The notes beneath the pieces are model-generated. The model was given only the letters and a program-made list of their open reading frames with translations, had not been told where the DNA came from and made no database searches. Shown piece by piece: positions 22,901 to 34,855 of a DNA stretch of 64,000 nucleotides. The translations under genes were made by a program, and so were the position numbers. Source of the DNA: Arion vulgaris (Eukaryota; Mollusca; Gastropoda; Stylommatophora; Arionidae); contig CM036753.1 of the NCBI GenBank assembly GCA_020796225.1, forward strand, positions 806,001 through 870,000, read 5' to 3'. Within the stretch, counting starts at the first letter, position 1. Each line of letters begins with the position of its first letter.

Positions 22901-25900
22901 CATGCTCTTTGCTACTCTAGGTGTCATCATTATACCCACTCCTTCAAAATGCTTACCATCTTCTCTCCTTGAATATATGAAAGTTAATCCACTAACTACT
23001 CTTCTATCTGTTCCAGGCCATCTCACCTCACTTAACCCCAGTATGTCCAGTATCTCTTCATTTCTTCTGCAATTTGGGCTGATTTTGTAGCCGTGGCCAT
23101 CGTTCTCACATTCCAAAATCCGATTTTAGTGTGTGTTTTTTAGCCAAGTAATGTACGAGTCGGGTTGCTGACTTCCGCAGAGCCGCTTTCATCAGCAACC
23201 GTCATTGATGCACTAGGTGCACCGCACACCACCTGGCTGGTCGGTTTACAGGTATGGCGTCCTTTCTTACAAGTTTCTGTAGCTACTTCAATTTCTTGTG
23301 ATGAGGTAGCTGGCCTCAGGCATAAGTCCTCCTCCTTTTTCATCTGGGCTTGGAACCGGCATTGGCAGAGTTCTATGATGAGATTACAGACAAAAAATAG
23401 AAAGATTATAATAATACAAGCATACGCTCCAACAACCACAGCTCTGGATGACGAGATCGACGAATTCTATACAAATTTACAAGGAGCAATGGATAAAGTT
23501 GGCAAAAGAGACATCCTGATTGTAATGGGCGATTTCAATGCCAAGGTTGGCAATGAAACAGCTGAAGAAGAGGAAAAGATAAAAGGTCCTTTCAGTATAG
23601 GACAACGAAACGAAAGAGGCACAAAACTAATTGAATTCTGCCTAGAAAATAATCTCTCCATTACGAACACCCTAAGCAGGCAACATCCAAGAAGACTATA
23701 CACCTAGACCTCACCAGATGGCAACACCAGAAACCAAATAGATTACATCTTGGTCCAAAGAAGATGGATAACAAGTATTCTATCAGTAAAGACACTACCC
23801 GGAGCAGACTGTGACTCCGACCATGAACTGCTGGTGGCAGAGTTTAAATTAAGACTGAAGACAACAAAGAAAGCAGCTGGCCCTATACGTTTTGATACAT
23901 TCCACTAGAATACAAAATAGAAATACAAAACAAATTTGACATACTTATGGCGGCTCAAGAGGACATGACACCTGACAAACTGGCAACACAGGCAAGAGAT
24001 ATATTACTCTCCACCACACAAAACATCATACCCAGGAAAGTATACAAGAAACAGGTCTACATAACTGTAAAAACACTGAAGCTAATTGAAGAAAGAAGAA
24101 AGCTAAAACAGACAGGGTTAAAACGACTAAGCACTGAATATAAAAACTGCTCAAGAGAAGTCAAGAAAGAAATCCAAAAAGACAAGAAACAACACATAGT
24201 CACCTCATGCAATAAAATTGATGAATTAAGAAAACAAGGGAAAGAGAGAGAAATGTACAACAAAATTAATATAATGACACTGATTTCAGCCCATCAATAC
24301 ATGGCACAATATTAACAGAAAAGAAAGATGTACTAGAAAGATGGCGTGAGTACTGCAGAAACATGTATGAAGACACATCTAAAAATCCACATAAGATAAT
24401 AACAGAAAGCGAAGAGACAGAACCAGACCCCATGTTGGATGAAGTGCGCCTGGCCATCAAAAGTTTGAAGAGAGGGAAGTCACCAGGGTGCGATGATATA
24501 CCAGCAGAATTGATTCAAGCAGGCCAGTGTTTGGGTATATCATAAATTGTGCACAAAGATATGGAATAGCTCCTCCTGGCCAAAGGAATGGAAAAGATCA
24601 GTATTTATACCTATTCCAAAGAAGGGAAACATGAAACTATGCACCAACTACAGAACTATTGCCCTTATAAGTCACGCCAGCAAAATCCTACTAAAAATCA
24701 TAATGAAGAGGGTGGAACAAAAATTAGAAGATGAAATACACGAAACACAAGCAGGTTTCAGAAGAGGTAGAGGCACTAGAGACCATATTTGTAGCATGAG
24801 ACTCATTATTGAGAAATGCAGAGAATACAACATAGACCTGCATGCATGTTTCATAGACTACAGAAAGGCTTTTGACCATATACAACACCAGAAAATGTGG
24901 AACATCATGAAAGACATGCACTTTCCAACACACATAACACAACTCATAGAATCTCTATACCACGAACAACAGGCAACCATTAAAATAGGAGGCGAAATAG
25001 CTGAATGGTTCGAGATCCAAAAGGGGGTACGACAGGGATGTATTTTGTCCCCATACTTATTCAACATATATGCAGAGAACATCATGAGGAATGTAAAAGA
25101 CGATGCCAACTATGTGAATTACAACCCTCTCACTATAGGTGGCAAATGCATACCAAAGATTAGATACGCAGACGATACAGTATTATTATCCACCAGCAAA
25201 AAGGTTTGGAAAACCTAATCATGACGACTAAGAAACATAGTGAAGACCAACATCTATATTTGAATACACAAAAACAAAAATCATGTCAACTGACAAAGCA
25301 AAAGGCTCACCTAACATCCAAGTAAATAATGAAGAACTTCAATGTGTAGAGAGCTACGAATATCTGGGCTCAATAATTAACAATAACGGTGACTGCTCCA
25401 AAGAGATCTCAAGAAGATTGGCAATAGCAATCAAGAAGTTAAACACAATGAAGAACATGTGGCAAAGCACCTGCAAAATACTAGAATTAAAAATATTGAG
25501 AGCATGCATTTTCCCAGTGGCTACTTATGGTTGTGAATCATGGACTATTACACAGAAATTAGAAGCGAAAATCCAGTCCTTGAAACTAAATGCTACAGAA
25601 AGATCCTACAAATACCATGGACAGAAAAAAGAAGAACACTGATGTCCTGAAAGAACTAAATGTTAAAGAATTGGATGATAAACAACATACTATACAGAAA
25701 AAATACATACTTTGGTCACATCAAGCGTCAGATGGCCTGGAAAGAACAATACTAGAGGGCAGGTTCCCAGGACGCAGAGGCAGACCAAGAAGAAGATGCT
25801 ACAAGATATTAAAGAAACCATGAACATGACCATCGACCAAGTGGGTGAACTGGCAAGAGACAGAGTGAATTTCAGATGTGCTGCAAAGAGAGCAATAAAA

Positions 25901-25975
25901 AATACAAGATCGCACCTTGATCGTCCTATAAAGAATACGCACCTTGATGATGATATTTATATATATATATGAGGA
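19960..25975 (+). mobile_element. APE-type LINE (family D, copy 1), split by an antisense RTE element
   Basis: The 5' part (19960-20256) encodes the start of the endonuclease: LRIGTRNVRSLYHGKLHMIC and, after a frame change, FILAKKISTTLLGYNPIDDR. The frame resumes at 23377, after the RTE copy, with MMRLQTKNRKIIIIQAYAPT, MGDFNAKVG and NTRNQIDYILV. RT follows from about 24540: NYRTIALISHASKILLKIIM, CFIDYRKAFDHI, GVRQGCILSPYLFNIY and IRYADDTVLLS. The thumb YEYLGSIINNNGDCSKEISR and a basic tail near 25800 complete it. It ends in GATGATGATATTTATATATA. A 10-bp direct repeat (GATGAGATTA, 20247-20256 and 23377-23386) marks the split. Several stops (23707, 24315, 25218) make it inactive. Confidence 0.9.
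20257..23376 (-). mobile_element. Near full-length RTE-like LINE (family C, copy 1)
   Basis: About 3.12 kb, antisense to the LINE it interrupts. The 5' end at about 23372 is the same base at which copy 2 ends its 5' segment, so it is probably the true start. Only about 28 bases later an ATG begins MKKEEDLCLRPATSSQEIEV. Apart from one TAA this frame runs into the endonuclease (KIGFWNVRTMATATKSAQI, LDILGLSEVRWPGTDRRVVS). Then come GVTRNQIDHMCINTQFR, RT (VKQGCILSPLLFAVAIDWVM, catalytic Asp pair as FTDD instead of FADD) and the tail WRYVGHTLRRNDQRISKQAL. The 3' end is an ATT-rich tail. RTE elements of about 3.2 kb with short leaders fit this layout. Frameshifts make it dead. Confidence 0.9.
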
Positions 25976-26007
25976 GCGAGATGAGATGTTAAACCACAAC
26001 AGTTAAC

Positions 26008-26126
26008 CTGGGAGCATAGTTCCACTGAGGTCGTCTGTTCTGCTGTGAAGTACTGAGGACATGTGTCCGACGACTTGAATCACTGCTTCGTTCTCTCCTG
26101 ACACCTTCCTCATACAGTTGTCCAAC
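26008..26126 (-). CDS. VPS51: VPS51 internal exon (39 codons plus 2 nt)
   Basis: The exon is 119 nt and starts in phase 0. It ends two bases into a serine codon (AG + C of the next exon). The acceptor is GTTCAG and the donor is GTTAAC. It reads [20 protein letters not shown], then a variable Q/R/P-rich tail ending NYAP. The LYEEGVR-SSDSS-R motif matches VPS51. The following low-complexity segment is expected to vary between species. Confidence 0.93.
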
Positions 26127-26324
26127 CTGAACAACGATAGCAGCAGTCATATATTAAATGTTACTGACTGACTGAAGTAGTTAATGACAGCAATGATTAA
26201 TGACACAAATCTGTTAGCTTGAATACAGTTGAATAAAGCTATCAGCTTGCAATCTAATATTTGATTATCTCTACACATCAAAAAATATGTCTCGATACTC
26301 AACCAACTTGTCAACAACAATGTT

Positions 26325-28835
26325 CAGTTGACCACTCAACAAGGTCACCATTAGACATCAACAGTATCCTCTCTCTCCCCCTCCTGCCCTCCCTCAGTTG
26401 ACCACTCAACAAGAGGTCACCATTAGACATCAACAGTATCCTCTCTCTCCCCCTCCTGCCCTCCCACAGTTGACCACTCAACAAGAGGTCACCATTAGAC
26501 ATCAACAGTATCCTCTCTTTCCCCCTCCACAGTTGACCACTCAACAAGAGGTCACCATGAGAAATCAACAGTATCCTCTCTTTCCCCCTCCACAGTTGAC
26601 CACTCAACAAGAGGTCACCATGAAACATCAACAGTATCCTCTCTCTCCCCATCCTGCCTCCACAGTTGACCACTCAACAAGAGGTCACCATGAGAAATCA
26701 ACAGTATCCTCTCTCTCACACCCTCCCACAGTTGACCACTCAACAAGAGGTCACCATGAGACATCAACAGTATCCTCTCTCTCCCCCTCCTGCCCTCCCT
26801 CAGTTGACCACTCAACAAGAGGTCACCATGAGAAATCAACAGTATCCTCTCTTTCCCCTCCTGCCCTCCACAGTTGACCACTCAACAAGAGGTCACCATG
26901 AGAAATCAACAGTATCCTCTCTCCCCCACAGTTGACCACTCAACAAGAGGTCACCATGAGAAATCAACAGCATCCTCTTTCCCCCTCCACAGTTACCACT
27001 CAACAAGAGGTCACATGAAATCAACATATCCTCTCTCCCTCCCACAGTTGACCACTCACAAGAGGTTACCATGAAATCAACATGTATCCTCTCTACACCT
27101 CCCTCAGTTGACATCTAAACAAGAGAGTCTACAGAAAATCAACAGTATCCTCTCTCCTCCACAGTTGATCCTACTCAACAGAGGTTAGCATGAGAAATCA
27201 ACAGTATCCTCTCTCTCACACCTCCCTCAGTTGAGCCACCAACAAGGAGGTCACCATGAGAAATCAGACAGTATCCTCTTTCCACCTCCACCCTCCTCAG
27301 TTGACCACTCAAGCAGAGGTTAACCATGAGAAATCAACAATCTTCTCTTTCCCCTCCCACCTCCTCAGATTGACCACTAACAGAGGTTACCTGTGAAATC
27401 AAGCGATATCCTCTCTCTCACACCTCCCTCAGTTGCCACTCAACAAGAGTCACCATGTAAATCAGACAGTATCCTCTCTCTCCCATCCTGCCCTCCTCAG
27501 TTGACCACTCAACAAAGGTACTCATAGACATCAACATATCCTCTTCTCACCTTGCACCCCACAGTTGACCACTCAACAAGAGGTCACCATAGAAATCAAC
27601 AGTATCCTCTCCCTCCCCAGTTGACCACTCAACAAGAGGTCACCATGAGAATCAACAGCATCCTCTTTCCCCCCTCCCACAGTTGACCACTCAACAAGAG
27701 GTCACCATGAGAAATCAACAGTATCCTCTCCCTCCCTCCCACAGTTGACCACTCAACAAGAGGTTACCATGAGAAATCAACAGTATCCTCTCTCACACCC
27801 TCCCTCAGTTGACCACTCAACAAGAGGTCACCATGAGAAATCAACAGTATCCTCTCTCTCCCTCCCCTAGTTGACCACTCAACAAGAGGTTACCATGAGA
27901 AATCAACAGTATCCTCTCTTCACCCCTCCTCAGTTGACCACTCAACAAGAGTTACCATGAGAAATCAACAGTATCTTCTCACACCCCTCAGTTGACCACT
28001 AAACAAGAGGTCACCATGAGAAATCAACAGTATCCTCTCTTCCCCTCCCCCTCCCTCAGTTGACCACTCAACAAGAGGTTACCATGAGAAATCAACAGTA
28101 TCCTCTCTCTCCCTCCTCCCTCAGTTGACCACTCAACAAGAGGTCACCATGAGAAATCAACAGTATCCTCTCTCTCCCCCTCCTGCCCTCCCTCAGTTGA
28201 CCACTCAACAAGAGGTCACCATGAGAAATCAACAGTATCCTCTCTCTCCCCCTCCTGCCCTCCCACAGTTGACCACTCAACAAGAGGTCACCATGAGACA
28301 TCAACAGTATCCTCTCTCTCCCCCTCCTGCCCTCCCACAGTTGACCACTCAACAAGAGGTCACCATGAGAAATCAACAGTATCCTCTCCCTCCCACAGTT
28401 GACCACTCAACAAGAGGTCACCATGAGAATCAACAGATCCTCTTCCCCCTCCCCAGTTGACCACTCAACAAGAGGTCACCATAGAAATCAACAGTATCCT
28501 CTCTTCCCCCTCCCACCTCCTCAGTTGACCACTCAACAAGAGGTTCACCATGAAATCAACAGTATCCTCTCTCTCCACCCTCCCTCAGTTGACCACTCAA
28601 CAAGAGTCACCATGAGAAATCAACAGTATCTCTCTCTCCCCCTCCTGCCCTCCCACAGTTGACCACTCAACAAGAGGTCACCATGAGAAATCAACAGTAT
28701 TCTCTCTCCACCCTCCCCAGTTGACCACTCAACAAGAGGTCACCATGAGAAATCAACAGTATCCTCTCTCTCACCCCCTCAGTTGATCACTCAACAAGAG
28801 GTCACCATGAGAAATCAACAGTATCCACTCTCTCT
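26325..28835. repeat. 55-73-bp minisatellite (CAGTTGACCACTCAACAAGAGG)
   Basis: About 40 copies of a unit with the core GTTGACCACTCAACAAGAGG, TCACCATGAGAAATCAACAG and a variable pyrimidine tract (TATCCTCTCTCTCCCCCTCC). GTTGACCACTCAAC is itself an imperfect inverted repeat. Copies from 27000 to 27560 are full of single-base losses. It lies between two VPS51 exons. Confidence 0.95.
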
Positions 28836-29301
28836 CCTTCCTCCTTTCTCTCTCTTTCTGTGAGAAATACTTCATTTAATATACTGTCATTGTTGTGGCT
28901 AGTTGCCCCCAGTTTCATTCACTGACCTGTATTTTCATTCAAACATGGTCTACAAATGTGAACTAACAAAATATGTTTCCATCTTCAGCCCCTCTATGTC
29001 TCTTCTATCATTTGTACATGTCATATTTCTATACTCACATGTCTTGTTGCTATAGTGATAACAAGACAAGCTCGCTCAACAGATGTCTAAACATCATGTA
29101 GACACAACATACATTCCTGCCGATGTACTCACATGTCAATGTGTCTACATGGCAATGTGGCTAGATATCAATGTGGCTAGATGTCAATGTGTCTACATGG
29201 CAATGTGGCTAGATGTCAATGTGGCTAGAAGTCAATTGCTCTAACATGTCAATGTACCTACATGTCAATGTGTCATGTCAATGAATGATACATCAATGTA
29301 C
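28836..29301. repeat. Intron sequence with a small TGTCAATGTGGCTAGA repeat
   Basis: From about 29110 to 29300 there are roughly eight loose copies of a 15-17-bp unit (TGTCAATGTGGCTAGA / TGTCAATGTGTCTACA). They run up to the donor of the 29302-29412 exon. The preceding 250 bases hold nothing recognised. Confidence 0.75.
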
Positions 29302-29412
29302 CTGCATGTCAATAGCAGTGATGTCCTCTACTACACGTTTCATAACAGCTCGAACGTTGCGAGGTTCTATGGTATTTAACCAATCTCTGGTCTCAACACT
29401 TTTACGCAGCAT
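29302..29412 (-). CDS. VPS51: VPS51 internal exon (37 codons)
   Basis: The exon is 111 nt, phase 0, with acceptor TTGCAG and donor GTACAT. It encodes [20 protein letters not shown] then [17 protein letters not shown], nearly identical in pattern to vertebrate VPS51 over the whole exon. It sits between the 48-bp minisatellite upstream and a small TGTCAATGTG repeat downstream. Confidence 0.97.
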
Positions 29413-29449
29413 CTGCAACAATCATTATAGTTTAACTTGCAAGATTACA

Positions 29450-31935
29450 GCATGATGATGCGAAGACAAAACAAGATAGAAGAAAAGAAAGATTACAGCA
29501 TGACAATGTGAAGACAAAACAAGATAGAAGGAAAGAAAGATTACAGCATGATGATGTGAAGACAAAACAAGATAGAAGGAAAGATTACAGAATGACAATG
29601 TGAAGACAAAACAAGATAGAAGGAAAGATTACAGAATGACAATGTGAAGACAAAACAGGATAGAAGAAAAGAAAGATTACAGAATGACAATGTGAAGACA
29701 AAACAGGATAGAAGGAAAGATTACAGTATGACAATGTGAAGACAAAACAAGATAGAAGGAAAGATTACAGTATGACAATATGAAGACAAAACAAGATAGA
29801 AGAAAAGAAAGATTACAGAATGACAATGTGAAGACAAAACAGGATAGAAGAAAAGAAAGATTACAGAATGACAATGTGAAGACAAAACAGGATAGAAGAA
29901 AAGAAAGATTACAGCATGACAATGTGAAGACAAAACAGGATAGAAGAAAAGAAAGATTACAGCATGACAATGTGAAGACAAAACAAGATAGAAGGAAAGA
30001 AAGATTACAGCATGACAATGTGAAGACAAAACAAGATAGAAGAAAAAGATTACAGATGACAATGTGAAGACAAAACAAGATAGAAGAAAGGAAAGATTAT
30101 AGCATGACAATGTGAAGACAAAACAAGATAGAAGGAAAGATTACAGCATGATAATGTGAAGACAAAACAAGATAGAAGAAAAGAAAGATTACAGAATGAC
30201 AATGTGAAGACAAAACAAGATAGAAGGAAAGAAAGATTACAGCATGACAATGTGAAGACAAAACAAGATAGAAGGAAAGATTACAGAATGACAATGTGAA
30301 GACAAAACAAGATAGAAGGAAAGATTACAGAATGACAATGTGAAGACAAAACAAGATAGAAGGAAAGATTACAGAATGACAATGTGAAGACAAAACAGGA
30401 TAGAAGAAAAGAAGATTACAGATGACAATGTGAAGACAAAACAAGATAGAAGGAAAGATTACAGAATGACAATGTGAAGACAAAACAAGATAGAAGGAAA
30501 GATTACAGAATGACAATGTGAAGACAAAACAAGATAGAAGGAAAGATTACAGAATGACAATGTGAAGACAAAACAAGATAGAAGGAAAGATTACAGAATG
30601 ACAATGTGAAGACAAAACAGGATAGAAGAAAAGAAAGATTACAGCACGACAATGTGAAGACAAAACAAGATAGAAGGAAAGATTACAGAATGACAATGTG
30701 AAGACAAAACAAGATAGAAGGAAAGATTACAGAATGACAATGTGAAGACAAAACAAGATAGAAGGAAAGATTACAGCATGACAATGTGAAGACAAAACAG
30801 GATAGAAGGAAAGATTACAGAATGACAATGTGAAGACAAAACAAGATAGAAGGAAAGATTACAGAATGACAATGTGAAGACAAAACAAGGATAGAAGGAA
30901 AAGATTACAGAATGACATGTGAAGACAAAACAAGATAGAAGGAAAGATACAGATGACAATGTGAAGACAAAACAGGATAGAAGAAAAGAAAGATTACAGC
31001 ATGACAATGTGAAGACAAAACAAGATAGAAGGAAGTTACAGCATGAAATGTGAAGACAAAAACAAGATAGAAGAGAAAGATTACAGCATGAATGTGAAGA
31101 CAAAACAGATGAAGAAGAAAGAAAGATTACAGCATGACAATGTGAAGACAAAACAAGATAGAAGAAAAGAAAGATTACAGCATGACAATGTGAAGACATA
31201 AACAGGATAGAAGAAAAAAAGATTACAGCATGACGATGTGAAGACAAAACAAGATAGAAGAAGAAAGATTACAGCATGAAATGTGAAGACAAAACAAGAT
31301 AGAAGGAAAGATTACAGAATGACAATGTGAAGACAAAACAAGATAGAAGGAAAGATTACAGCATGATGATGTGAAGACAAAACAAGATAGAAGAAAAGAA
31401 AGATTACAGCATGATGATGTGAAGACAAAACAAGATAGAAGAAAAGAAAGATTACAGCATGACAATGTGAAGACAAAACAAGATAGAAGAAAAGAAAGAT
31501 TACAGCATGACAATGTGAAGACAAAACAAGATAGAAGAAAAGAAAGATTACAGCATGATGATGTGAAGACAAAACAAGATAGAAGAAAAGAAAGATTACA
31601 GCATGACAATGTGAAGACAAAACAAGATAGAAGAAAAGAAAGATTACAGAATGACAATGTGAAGACAAAACAGATAGAAAGAAAAGAAAGAAAGATTACA
31701 GCATGACATGTGAAGACAAAACAGATAGAAGAAAGAAAGATTACAGAATGACAATGTGAAGACAAAACAAGATAGAAGAAAAGAAAGAAAGATTACAGTA
31801 TGACAATGTGAAGACAAAACAAGATAGAAGAAAAGAAAGATTACAGTATGACAATGTGAAGACAAAACAAGATAGAAGAAAAGAAAGATTACAGAATGAC
31901 AATGTGAAGACAAAACAAGATAGAAGAAAGAAGCA
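29450..31935. repeat. 41-48-bp purine-rich minisatellite
   Basis: About 55 copies of AGATTACAGCATGACAATGT, GAAGACAAAACAAGATAGAA, then GAAAAGAAA (48 bp) or the short form GGAA (41-42 bp). One strand is almost pure purine with A-runs. The 48-bp form keeps a reading frame (ERLQHDNVKTKQDRRK on one strand), which explains long false genes here. Copies at 30880-31280 carry many small indels. Confidence 0.95.
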
Positions 31936-32780
31936 TACATCATCATGTTTCTGTGCACACAACAAACAAACACAGAAATATATACTGCACTGATTTTCTG
32001 TATGAATATGTAGCAGTACATTATTCAACAATTTGAACCTCAATTTCCAATATTGAGGAAGATTACCTAAAGACTTGTGTAAGAGGTTCAAAATGTAGTC
32101 TTTGAAACCCAAGTGTACACAGGAGAAGACAGAACAGAGATTTGATGAAGATTCAGTGTATATCTGCAAAGGTAAAGAGTGTCACTCATCTCAAATATAC
32201 ATAGCCCTTTGAACAGTTGTACATTCCTGCTGCTAACAAACTTTGCTTTGTCCATTTCATTATATCCCCCTCCTCCCTAATGATATTCCTGTCTTACTCT
32301 TGCCAACTGACCAAACTTTCAGTCCAGGAAATTGTCAAAGTGGAAGGAAAATGTCAAATGACTTCTGAGAATGGAAAGCTAAATTAACTCAATAATTCTA
32401 TTCTGATAACTTTTAATATCTCTATGAGACTGTGTAAAATAAGACTGATGACAAGTGTTTACTATTTCATTCTTGGATGATTAGTTACTGATGATTTAGA
32501 ATGATAATATCTATATTGTAGCATTGAGATGCACTTAGGTTGTTTATGATAACAGGTTGACGTCATATATAGATTATTCCATGTGTAGGTGGAATATGTT
32601 GATTCTAAACACTCCGACGCGAGTAACCTACCCATTTTCGACACGAAGGTGATGGACTATGCAATACCGATTTATGATAGGTTACCCTATGAGTCATAAC
32701 ACTGCTATTTTTTAACCTACAACAAGGAATGTCCATACTTCATTAAAAAGTCTGTAACGGTAAGGGAGGCGGATGAATCA
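31936..32780. other. Intron sequence, nothing recognised
   Basis: About 850 bases without recognised repeat, exon or transposon. It may contain the leader of the LINE that follows. Confidence 0.4.
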
Positions 32781-34194
32781 TAATGATCAACGGCTCGCAA
32801 AGCAAAAACAGCAAAGTGTGGGACACACATGAGGTGCTTTCAGGACATAACAATGATTTGTGGCTGGCTCTTGTGGAAGAAATTGTGACTTCACCATGTA
32901 CAACCAAAGACTTCGCAATGAATCAAACACATCCATCTGAAGACAAACAATACATGAAAACAAGAAAACGACAAATTCAAGTTGCAACATGGAATGTTAA
33001 AACCTTACACCAAGAAGGACAATTTAATACTAGAGACAACAGATATGAAGGTAGATATTATGGAAGTCGCAGAAACAAGATGGAAAGGCAATGGATACAC
33101 AAGAAGACTATATATTTATACATTCAGGAGGAGAACATCATGAGCGAGGAGTTGGTATGCTAATAAAAAAGAAAATAGAAAAATACATCAGTGGTTATTG
33201 GACGTGTAACGACAGAATGATGCTTTTAAAAATCAGAGCAAAGCCATTCGATATAGCAATTATCTAAACATACGCTCCAACCTCAAACCATGCAGATGAA
33301 GAAATCGAAAAATATTATGAAGATTTACAACAAATTCTCAAACAAGTAAAGACAACTGACATACTAATTATAATGGCGATATGAATTCAAAAATTGGCAA
33401 AGGCAAACACAAGAACTCTGTAGGACAATACGGACTAGGAGCAAGGAATGATTATGCACATGGACAAGCCCAGGAGATAAAAAAAGGAACCAGATTTCAT
33501 CAAGATTAAGAACAGATTTTAAAATGATGTAAAGAACACCAAAACATATCCAGGAGCAGATATAAATTCTGATCATAATCCAGTGATGATCAAACTAAAC
33601 ATAAAACTAAAAAAGATAGACCAACCAACAAGAAAGGAGCCACATATAGATATATCAGCACTTAAACAATCAGAGATACAACAGAAATATTGTGTGGAAG
33701 TCAAGAACAAATATGAATGCCTAATGACAGAGTGCTTAGAACAATACAGAAGAGAATATCCTGAAGAGAAAGTAACCAATAAATGGGATTGCTTAAAACA
33801 GAGTATACAAACTGCAAACAAAAACCTGCCTGTAAAAAAATCCACGTAAAATAAAATGTGGATGACAGATTAAATCTTAATAAAAATGGCAGAAAGAAGG
33901 AAAGCCAAGAACACCCCAAAGTATACAATTTTAGACATTGTAATACGCAACATGTGCAGAATCACAAAAAGTAATTGGTTAGAAACAAAATGCAAGGAAA
34001 TAGAAGATATGGCAGAAAAACACAGGACCAGAGATATGCACAGAGAAATAAGACAAATGACAAGTAAGAAAAATATTATAAAAGGTGGAGAATGTATCAA
34101 AAACAGCAACAACCAACTTTTGTTTGATAAAACAGAAATATTGACAAGATGGACAGAATATGTAACGGCTCTATTTGATGATCAAAGAGGCAGC

Positions 34195-34505
34195 AAACTC
34201 TGCATACAGTGCAACGCGCCTAAGGATACTAAAAATCAGAAGCAGTAAATTCAGCACACAGTGCAACGCGCCCAAGAATACTAAAAATCAGAAGCAGTAA
34301 ACTCAGCACACAGTGCAACGACGGCCCAAGAATACTAAAAATCAGAGAAGCAGTAAATTCAGCACACAGTGCAACGACGGCCCAAGGATACTAAAAATCA
34401 GAGAAGCAGTAAATTCAGCACACAGTGCAACGACGGCCCAAGAATACTAAAAATCAGAGAAGCAGTAAACTCAGCACACAGTGCAAGCAGCTCAAGGATA
34501 CTAAA
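34195..34505. repeat. 52-56-bp tandem repeat, about 6 copies
   Basis: The unit is GTGCAACGCGCCCAAGAATA, CTAAAAATCAGAAGCAGTAA, ACTCAGCACACA. It appears to be an expansion of LINE coding sequence, because CCTAAGGATACTAAAAATCA continues the LINE frame at the left border. Confidence 0.88.
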
Positions 34506-34567
34506 AATCAAGAAGTTGAAAGAGCAATTGAAACAATGAAAGGCTGCAGGATTAGACAACATAACTG

Positions 34568-34813
34568 CCTGAGTGGTTACCGGGGCCCAAATTGGGGTGT
34601 AAAGAATAGAACCATTGTAACCTGCCACGCATGTCGTAAGAGGCTACTAAGGAGGTTTGGCTAAAATTGGATGCATGTGTCCTAAAAGTGTAATAATCTA
34701 TGCATTTAGGGGCCTATCAAACCAATGTGCAACGTATACACGTTCTTGGCAAAAATCAAACATATCACAAAGAGTGATTAAAATTGATCGTAAGAAACGA
34801 ACACAAAGAAGAA
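34568..34813 (+). mobile_element. SINE family 1, copy b
   Basis: A 246-bp insertion with a 13-bp direct repeat GACAACATAACTG (34555-34567 and 34814-34826). Removing it plus one repeat restores the LINE frame, GLDNITVELITSLEDF. The head is CCTGAGTGGTTACCGGGGCC, the centre CATGTCGTAAGAGGCTACTA and the tail AACACAAAGAAGAA. It has the same length and order as copies a and c. Confidence 0.92.
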
Positions 34814-34855
34814 GACAACATAACTGTGGAATTGATAACCTCCTTAGAAGATTTT

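Noticed and set aside
23165..23707. One open frame appearing to join an unknown N-terminus to an endonuclease
   Set aside because: The first part is the antisense of the RTE 5' end and the second is the LINE that RTE interrupted, so the fusion is accidental.
20257..26000. Two LINEs joined head to head by a chimeric reverse-transcription event
   Set aside because: The LINE on the right has its 5' part at 19960-20256, and a 10-bp duplication brackets the RTE copy. A simple nested insertion explains it.
26311..28662. Open frames with repeated TTQQEVTMRNQQYPL
   Set aside because: This is the translation of the 55-73-bp minisatellite. There is no non-repeat coding part.
29450..31935. CRISPR-like alternation of conserved and variable segments
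   Set aside because: There are no unique spacers. Units vary by a fixed optional insert and point changes, and the genome is eukaryotic.
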